Shown here one piece after another: positions 21,569 through 26,116 of a stretch of 26,116 nt of DNA. This stretch comes from UBA10161 sp038891035 (lineage in GTDB: Archaea; Micrarchaeota; Micrarchaeia; Anstonellales; Anstonellaceae): positions 1 through 26,116 of the forward strand of contig JAWAEW010000012.1 in NCBI GenBank assembly GCA_038891035.1. Reading direction: 5' to 3'. A program made the translations under genes and the position numbers. Positions within the stretch are counted from its first letter, which is position 1. Each line of letters opens with the position of its first letter. The notes under the pieces were generated by a model. The model searched no databases, had not been told where the DNA came from, and saw only the letters and a list, made by a program, of their open reading frames with translations.

Positions 21569-22378
21569 ATGCTAGAAATGCTTGAGTATGAATTTATGAA
21601 AACTGCCTTCCTTGCAGGAATAGTGATTGCAGTTATGGGTGGCTTGACTGGGATTTTTGTAGTATTGAGAAAGCTTTCGTTTTTGACAGATGGAATTGCG
21701 CATTTTTCACTTGTAGGTGTGGCGGCGGCTATAGCCACTGGCTCAAGCATAATCGCATGGACATTTGCCTCTGCATTGTTTGGCGCAGTGCTTATTGAAA
21801 GGATACGAAGCGGATTTCGACTATCTGCTGATGCTTCTGTTGGGGTACTTCTGCCCATTGGGCTTTCTTTAGGAGTAATTATTTTGTCAGCCGCAAAAAT
21901 TACAAGCATTGACCTTGCCTCATATCTTTTTGGGAGCATACTTGCGATTCCTTATGAAGATTTGGCTCTAATTAGTACGCTTGGCGTTGCAACAATAGTG
22001 ACTATTATTTATTTCCATAGGCAATTCTTGTATATCTCATATGACGAAGAAGGGGCACAGGCAAGCGGCATGAATGTTCGGCTTTATAACTTGATTCTAA
22101 TTGCAGCTGCGGGGATTGCAGCTGTGCTTACCATACGCGTTGCAGGGATTCTGCTTGCTTCTTCAATAATGGTAATTCCTGCTGCATCTGCATTGCAATT
22201 CAACTTCAGCTTCAGAAAGACAGCTATGCTTTCATGCATTTTTGCACTGGCTTCAGTATTGGTCGGAATAACCTTCTCTTATTATTTGGGTATTCCCACT
22301 GGAGCAGCGATCGCTTTTTGCAGCTTTGTTCTTTTTCTTTTGAGTGCCGCCCTCGCTTCTAAAGTGAAGAACTTATAA
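21569..22378 (+). CDS. Permease of the metal ABC importer (ZnuB/MntC type)
   Basis: A membrane protein of the ABC-3 family with about eight transmembrane helices in 269 residues. Family features are MKTAFLAGIVIAVMGGLTGI at the N-terminus, the SFLTDGIAHFSLVGVA segment (consensus LSDALSHAALPGVA), then DEEGAQASGMNVRLYNL, which forms the contact with the ATPase, and the MVIPAASAL segment. Several upstream starts are possible. I choose the ATG at 21569, which has GAGTGAT before it and lies 5 bp after the ATPase stop. With the preceding two genes it forms a complete importer. Its last 20 bp overlap the convergent tRNA thiolase gene, leaving no room for separate terminators. Confidence 0.9.
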   Translation: MLEMLEYEFMKTAFLAGIVIAVMGGLTGIFVVLRKLSFLTDGIAHFSLVGVAAAIATGSSIIAWTFASALFGAVLIERIRSGFRLSADASVGVLLPIGLSLGVIILSAAKITSIDLASYLFGSILAIPYEDLALISTLGVATIVTIIYFHRQFLYISYDEEGAQASGMNVRLYNLILIAAAGIAAVLTIRVAGILLASSIMVIPAASALQFNFSFRKTAMLSCIFALASVLVGITFSYYLGIPTGAAIAFCSFVLFLLSAALASKVKNL

Positions 22379-23420
22379 CGCCGCCCCCAAGGCAGATGCC
22401 GTCTTTGTAAACTGCGCATATTTGCCCTGCAGCAATCCCTTCCATTGGCCTGCTAAAAGTCACCTTGACAGTTTCTTCTGAAATTGACTCGACCACTGCT
22501 GGAACTTCGGGCTGATGAGGATGTATTTGAATGGCTGCTGAGATCTTATCGAATGAAGAGCAAAGATGGTTAAACTTTCTGACTATCATTCCCGTTTTCA
22601 AAAGCTTGCTTCTGTCTTTTGTAACGAAAACAATATTTTTTTGAACATCAAATCCTGCGACAAAATGTTTTTGTGGGAAAAAGAGCCCTCTTCTTTGGCC
22701 TATAGTAAAATTGAAAATTCCATTATGTCTGCCTAATTGCTTGCCGCTTTCAAGCTCAAATATAGGCCCTCTTTTTTGGCCTATCTTTTCTAGCAAAAAC
22801 TTCCGCATATTCTTTTCTGATACGAAACAGAGGTCTTGGCTTTGCTTTACTTTCGTATAAAAGTTAAAGCCTTCTTTTTTGGCAATTTCGTAAACCTCAT
22901 TTTTTGTAAGACTAGCCAATGGAAAAACAATTCTTGAAAGCCATTCTTTGGGAAGAAGGCATAATCCGTATGTTTGGTCTTTTAACCTGTCCTTTGGTCT
23001 GCAAAGAACAAAAGTCCCATCTGATTTTGAGATAGCTGCATAATGACCTGTAGCAACGTAGCTTATATCATGCATTTCGGCCCATTCGAACAGTTTTGCA
23101 AATTTCACTTTCCAATTGCAAAATGAGCAAGGGTTTGGAGTTCTTCCATTTGCAAGTTCAGAAACGAAATAATCCATAATCTCTTTTCTGAAGATATCTG
23201 TGCAATCATAAGTGTAATACGGCACGTCCATTGATTTGCAAACCGACTCTGCAGCCTGAAGAGACTCTGAAGTGCAGCAGGCATTTTCCCTTTTGCAATC
23301 TCCTTCCCAGCCAGGAAGCAGCAAGGAAACCCCTATTGGCTGCCAACCCTGCCTTTTTAGAAGTATAAGTGAAACAGAAGAATCCACTCCTCCTGACATG
23401 CCGACTACTATCTTTTCCAT
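22359..23420 (-). CDS. mnmA: tRNA 2-thiouridine synthase (MnmA/TrmU family), CxxC variant
   Basis: A tRNA-modifying enzyme that adenylates and thiolates U34 of Lys, Glu and Gln tRNAs. The PP-loop is GMSGGVDSSV (residues 8-17). The second conserved Cys is in SQDLCFV (about residue 196), and the C-terminal beta domains follow (FTIGQRRGL, then VRPM-like FSRPMEG). In the usual NPDxLCN motif the Asp is replaced by Cys, giving NPCSFCN (about residues 100-106) and so a CxxC plus one distant Cys, as in iron-sulfur dependent tRNA thiolases. The ATG at 23420 is used; a TTG at 23441 would add seven residues. The family is far commoner in bacteria than archaea, so horizontal transfer or an archaeal subclass is possible. 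The gene is divergent from the peroxiredoxin. Confidence 0.9.
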   Translation of the reverse strand: MEKIVVGMSGGVDSSVSLILLKRQGWQPIGVSLLLPGWEGDCKRENACCTSESLQAAESVCKSMDVPYYTYDCTDIFRKEIMDYFVSELANGRTPNPCSFCNWKVKFAKLFEWAEMHDISYVATGHYAAISKSDGTFVLCRPKDRLKDQTYGLCLLPKEWLSRIVFPLASLTKNEVYEIAKKEGFNFYTKVKQSQDLCFVSEKNMRKFLLEKIGQKRGPIFELESGKQLGRHNGIFNFTIGQRRGLFFPQKHFVAGFDVQKNIVFVTKDRSKLLKTGMIVRKFNHLCSSFDKISAAIQIHPHQPEVPAVVESISEETVKVTFSRPMEGIAAGQICAVYKDGICLGGGVISSSL

Positions 23421-23482
23421 GTTGCTGCTTTTTGAACACAAAATTTAAGAATTGTGCAAAAAAGAACCTTTAAGGTGGTTGC

Positions 23483-23992
23483 ATGAGAGTTGGTGAGAAA
23501 GTTCCAGACTTTGTTTTGGACGCGTATCACAACGGACATATAAAAAAAATAAGCTCAAAAGAATTTGCAGGAAAATGGGTGGTGCTCTTCTTTTATCCGC
23601 GCGACTTTACTTTCGTATGCCCAACTGAATTGAGGGCAATGGCTCAGCGGCAAGCTGACTTTGAGAAAGAAAATGCAGTTATAGTTGCAGCTTCTACTGA
23701 TTCTGCTTGGTCTCACAAAGCATGGATAGAAAAGGATTTGCCAGAAGTCAAATACCCTATACTTGCAGACACCGGACATCAGCTTGCAAGACAATACGGC
23801 ATTCTGGTGGAAGAGGATGGCACTGCTCTGAGAGGGACATTCATAATAGACCCAAATGGGATATTACAATATATGGTTGTCTCAAATATGAATGTAGGCA
23901 GGTCAGTGGATGAAATTTATAGAGTGCTTTGTGCCTTGAAGACAGGAGGGCTTTGCCCTGCTAATTGGAAAAAGGGGGACAAAACATTGTGA
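23483..23992 (+). CDS. 2-Cys peroxiredoxin (AhpC/Prx1 type)
   Basis: A cytoplasmic thiol peroxidase that reduces hydrogen peroxide and organic peroxides. The peroxidatic Cys is C46 in DFTFVCPTE, and the resolving Cys is C158 in GGLCPANW close to the C-terminus, the typical 2-Cys arrangement. The conserved Arg of the active site (GTFIIDPNG region preceded by LRG) and the Pro/Thr before C46 are present. The 169-residue length is slightly short because the C-terminal tail is compact. AAGGTGG lies 4 bp before the ATG at 23483, and AAATTTAAG about 35 bp upstream may be the TATA box shared with divergent mnmA. The electron donor is not encoded here, unless it is the small CxxC protein of the ars-type operon. 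Confidence 0.93.
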   Translation: MRVGEKVPDFVLDAYHNGHIKKISSKEFAGKWVVLFFYPRDFTFVCPTELRAMAQRQADFEKENAVIVAASTDSAWSHKAWIEKDLPEVKYPILADTGHQLARQYGILVEEDGTALRGTFIIDPNGILQYMVVSNMNVGRSVDEIYRVLCALKTGGLCPANWKKGDKTL

Positions 23993-23995
23993 AAA

Positions 23996-24104
23996 TCCTG
24001 GGCAAGTCCCTACGTTTGTGGGCTATTTGGAGGTGGCCTGAGGGAAGCCACATCCCAACAAGTCTTTTTTGAAGGCAGAGACCTGCCCAGGACCATGATT
24101 TTTT
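23996..24104. ncRNA. Structured RNA-like element between convergent genes
   Basis: TCCTGGGCA (23996-24004) pairs perfectly with TGCCCAGGA (24084-24092), and after one mismatch three more pairs extend it inward. Inside are two further hairpins: one at about 24008-24022 (CCTAC with GTGGG) and one at 24027-24060, where TTGG pairs with CCAA and GTGGC with GCCAC around a CTGAGGGAA loop. The result is a three-way junction of about 97 nt, GC-richer than its surroundings. T6 follows at 24099-24104. It could be an independent small RNA, the processed 3' end of the peroxiredoxin message, or a two-sided terminator, since it fills nearly all the 115 bp between two convergent stops. The loop has a UGA...GA kink-like pattern seen in L7Ae-binding RNAs. 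Confidence 0.5.
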
Positions 24105-24107
24105 CCA

Positions 24108-26116
24108 TTATTTCAACTCCGCATAGATTGCCACCAAATTATTGGTGCCATTATACATTGCAATTGTGTAAGGTATCTGAATCAGGAAATCATATGTGCC
24201 GTAAGCGTCTTGGGTGGATGCATTTGCTCGGACTACCCAAACAATGGTTTGCTTTAGAGAAGAGTTGAAGCGTGTTCCTCCGTTGCTGGTGTCCCACAAT
24301 ATTCCAGTTTTAAACGAGGTTGGAACGATAGTTGAATTTGCAACAGGAACAAATGCGATTTCTCTTCCATAGACAGTAAGATTTTGGGTCTCTTTTGGAA
24401 TAGAGCCGTCAACAGAGTAAATTCTGGTTATGTTGTCTGGGAAGGAAGAGGTTCCAAGAGCCAAATCGAGCTCTATAAAGTCTCCTTGTACTGAGCCGTT
24501 TGTGATGTTTCGCCCGATTGCCTGAAGTGAGGACCAGCTTATTGTGGAGTCGTAATCTGCTATATAGACATTCAGAGGCTCTGTCTTCCAAGTGTAGACG
24601 TATGGAGAAACATTTGAGCTTCCTATCATGATTTGACCTGAGATATTCCCAAAGAATCGATGCCATAGGCTGGTGCAGGCAAAGGTGCACCCGAAGTGAC
24701 CCTCTTCTTGCCAGCCAGAATACGAATCGCATTTGTTTCTTGTCCCACTGCCGTTTTTGTACACCTGCAAATCTACAAAGTTAAAGCAGAATGCATTTTC
24801 GGTGATGTTGATGTTTGAAGCATTTGAAAGCATGCCAAATGCAGTATTGTTTGAAACGTTGTTGAACAAGATGATAGAGTTATTTGCATTCAGTGCCAAC
24901 CAAATTCCATGTTGATATTTGTTGATAGAGCAATTCTTGACTGTAGTATTAGCTGCATTTACATAAATACCGTATGTACCTGAGATATTTGAGCCTGTGA
25001 TGTTCTCGTTTTGGCAGTCAAAGAAGTTGCTTAGTCCGCTTTCAGCATAAATGCCAGAGGCAGAGGAGGTCTTAATGGAAATTGAGGAGAAGTTATTTCC
25101 TGTTGGACTATTGAGTAAGTGAATTCCATACTGTGTTGGGAAGAACACAGACAAGTTATTGAATCTGTTGGAATTTGCCGCGTCGATTCTGAATGCAATA
25201 TCGCTTCCCTCAACGTAGCTATTGTTCAGGATATTTGAGTTTGATGTAGCAACTACAAAACCTCTTTGGGTGTTGTTAATTGCTTTATTGTTCAGCAAGG
25301 TATTGAAGTGTGAGTTTGAGAAGAGTGCAAAGCCTGCATATGAATTGTTCAGAGCAGTATTGTTAAGAAGCGACCCATTCGTTGCACTACTAAAGTAAAT
25401 TCCTGCATAAAATGATGAAATTATGCAATTCTTCACAGTTGTGTTAAATTGGTTAGAGAAAATGCCATAAGTATTCGGTGTCCTGTTGCCAATAATTGAG
25501 AAGCCGTTGCAGTCGAGGGTGACATTCTGGGCTGATACTACAAAACATGTTGAACCATTGATTGATGCATTGGCATTCAGTGTATAGACCGAATTTGGCA
25601 CCTTAAGCTCCATGCAGAGAGAGGATATGTTAGTGAGAGGACCATAATCATACACATTGCCTAAAACTTTCCCTTGTGAAGTTGCCTGGGAGTAAGGATA
25701 ACCAAACCCTGCAGACCCATAAAATAGACCTGGGAATACCGATGGAACACTTCCCACAATATGAACAGACCCATTAATTACATTGAAATAGATGTTCCCT
25801 GCAGGCACTCCGTTTATAGTAGTGTTATAGTGGTTGCTTCCATTCAAGTCTTGGACATAGTAGCCAGAGGTGTTGGTGAAGTTGTTCCAGTAGAAGAGAT
25901 TTTCACCTAATACAACATAAACATGAGATGTTGCAGAAGAGAGGGTGTTGTTTATCACACTATTGCTCTTCCCGTTTATGTGAAGTGAATATCTGCTTGC
26001 GTTAATTGTATTGTTTGATATCACATTGTTTGAGGCATTTCCATAAGCTAGTGTAATTCCATCCGTTGCTGCAAAAATAATGATGTTGTTTGCAATTGTA
26101 TTATTAGATGCGCCAT
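24108..26116 (-). CDS. Large surface beta-helix (PbH1/NosD-like) protein, N-terminus beyond window
   Basis: At least 669 residues in an open minus-strand frame running to the window edge, so no real start is visible here; an internal GTG at 26024 is not believable because coding continues upstream. Most of the protein is tandem right-handed beta-helix rungs of 22-25 residues, rich in Asn with motifs such as NNT, NTTVKNCSI and GIYxSxxxNGSLLNN. Two copies of a larger module can be seen, each opening with LDCNGFSI- or FDCQNEN-like Cys-containing text. There are very many N-x-S/T sequons, fitting a glycosylated exported surface protein. The C-terminal ~200 residues, after a CDSYSGWQEEGHFGC segment, form beta-sandwich-like sequence. 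There is no C-terminal membrane anchor. It is probably an adhesin or S-layer associated protein. Confidence 0.88.
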   Translation of the reverse strand, partial: GASNNTIANNIIIFAATDGITLAYGNASNNVISNNTINASRYSLHINGKSNSVINNTLSSATSHVYVVLGENLFYWNNFTNTSGYYVQDLNGSNHYNTTINGVPAGNIYFNVINGSVHIVGSVPSVFPGLFYGSAGFGYPYSQATSQGKVLGNVYDYGPLTNISSLCMELKVPNSVYTLNANASINGSTCFVVSAQNVTLDCNGFSIIGNRTPNTYGIFSNQFNTTVKNCIISSFYAGIYFSSATNGSLLNNTALNNSYAGFALFSNSHFNTLLNNKAINNTQRGFVVATSNSNILNNSYVEGSDIAFRIDAANSNRFNNLSVFFPTQYGIHLLNSPTGNNFSSISIKTSSASGIYAESGLSNFFDCQNENITGSNISGTYGIYVNAANTTVKNCSINKYQHGIWLALNANNSIILFNNVSNNTAFGMLSNASNINITENAFCFNFVDLQVYKNGSGTRNKCDSYSGWQEEGHFGCTFACTSLWHRFFGNISGQIMIGSSNVSPYVYTWKTEPLNVYIADYDSTISWSSLQAIGRNITNGSVQGDFIELDLALGTSSFPDNITRIYSVDGSIPKETQNLTVYGREIAFVPVANSTIVPTSFKTGILWDTSNGGTRFNSSLKQTIVWVVRANASTQDAYGTYDFLIQIPYTIAMYNGTNNLVAIYAELK

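Noticed and set aside
23996..24092. tRNA gene or known archaeal RNA (SRP, RNase P, 5S, riboswitch)
   Set aside because: No T-loop GTTCRA, no anticodon arm geometry and no recognised core motif of those classes; a riboswitch is unlikely because no gene lies downstream on either strand.

Overview
The window is archaeal and gene-dense. Translation starts are preceded by GGTG/GAGGTGAT Shine-Dalgarno sequences, AT-rich TATA-like boxes lie about 25-35 bp upstream of first genes, and several families are typical of archaea (AsnC/Lrp regulator, MoxR/VWA pair, DPS-like ferritin, NikR, a 'small redox' thioredoxin-fold protein). The base composition, small genome-style packing and many unrecognised ORFs would fit a DPANN-type lineage such as Diapherotrites or Micrarchaeota, but no rRNA or other marker in the window proves this.

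Left end (1-3.8 kb): a minus-strand pair of aromatic amino acid genes, chorismate mutase/prephenate dehydratase (cut by the window edge) and chorismate synthase, the latter lacking its N-terminal ~25 residues including the conserved catalytic-His segment. Next come an Lrp/AsnC regulator and, divergently, a radical SAM protein followed by a small helical protein. From 4.3 to 6.0 kb there is an arsenic-type operon: an ArsR repressor whose reading frame runs straight into a CxxC redox protein, then an ArsP/DUF318-type permease. A 24-bp perfect palindrome overlaps the promoter.

Middle (6.2-15.1 kb): the least explained and most interesting part. It is a co-directional block of eight genes: five proteins I do not recognise (one with an N-terminal Cys cluster and a highly charged body, one apparently frameshifted at an A8 tract, one with a C-terminal membrane hairpin), then a MoxR-type AAA+ ATPase, a VWA/MIDAS protein and a protein ending in a six-repeat GXGXG beta-helix. 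A ninth unknown gene lies convergently and overlaps its end. MoxR-VWA pairs are usually chaperone-like assembly machines. Here the client may be one of the unknown proteins or the GXGXG protein.

Right part (15.2-26.1 kb): metal and redox homeostasis. There is a FeoB-like iron permease without its GTPase domain next to a DPS-like ferritin carrying a C-x22-C pair, and a small Cys-rich lipoprotein. A minus-strand operon follows: NikR-like regulator, MscS channel and D-2-hydroxyacid dehydrogenase. Divergent from it is a complete metal ABC importer (binding lipoprotein, ATPase, permease). Then come an MnmA-type tRNA thiolase with a CxxC in place of the usual DxxC, a 2-Cys peroxiredoxin, a ~97-nt strongly folded element between convergent genes, and the C-terminal part of a large surface beta-helix protein running off the window. 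No tRNA, rRNA, CRISPR array or insertion sequence was seen.
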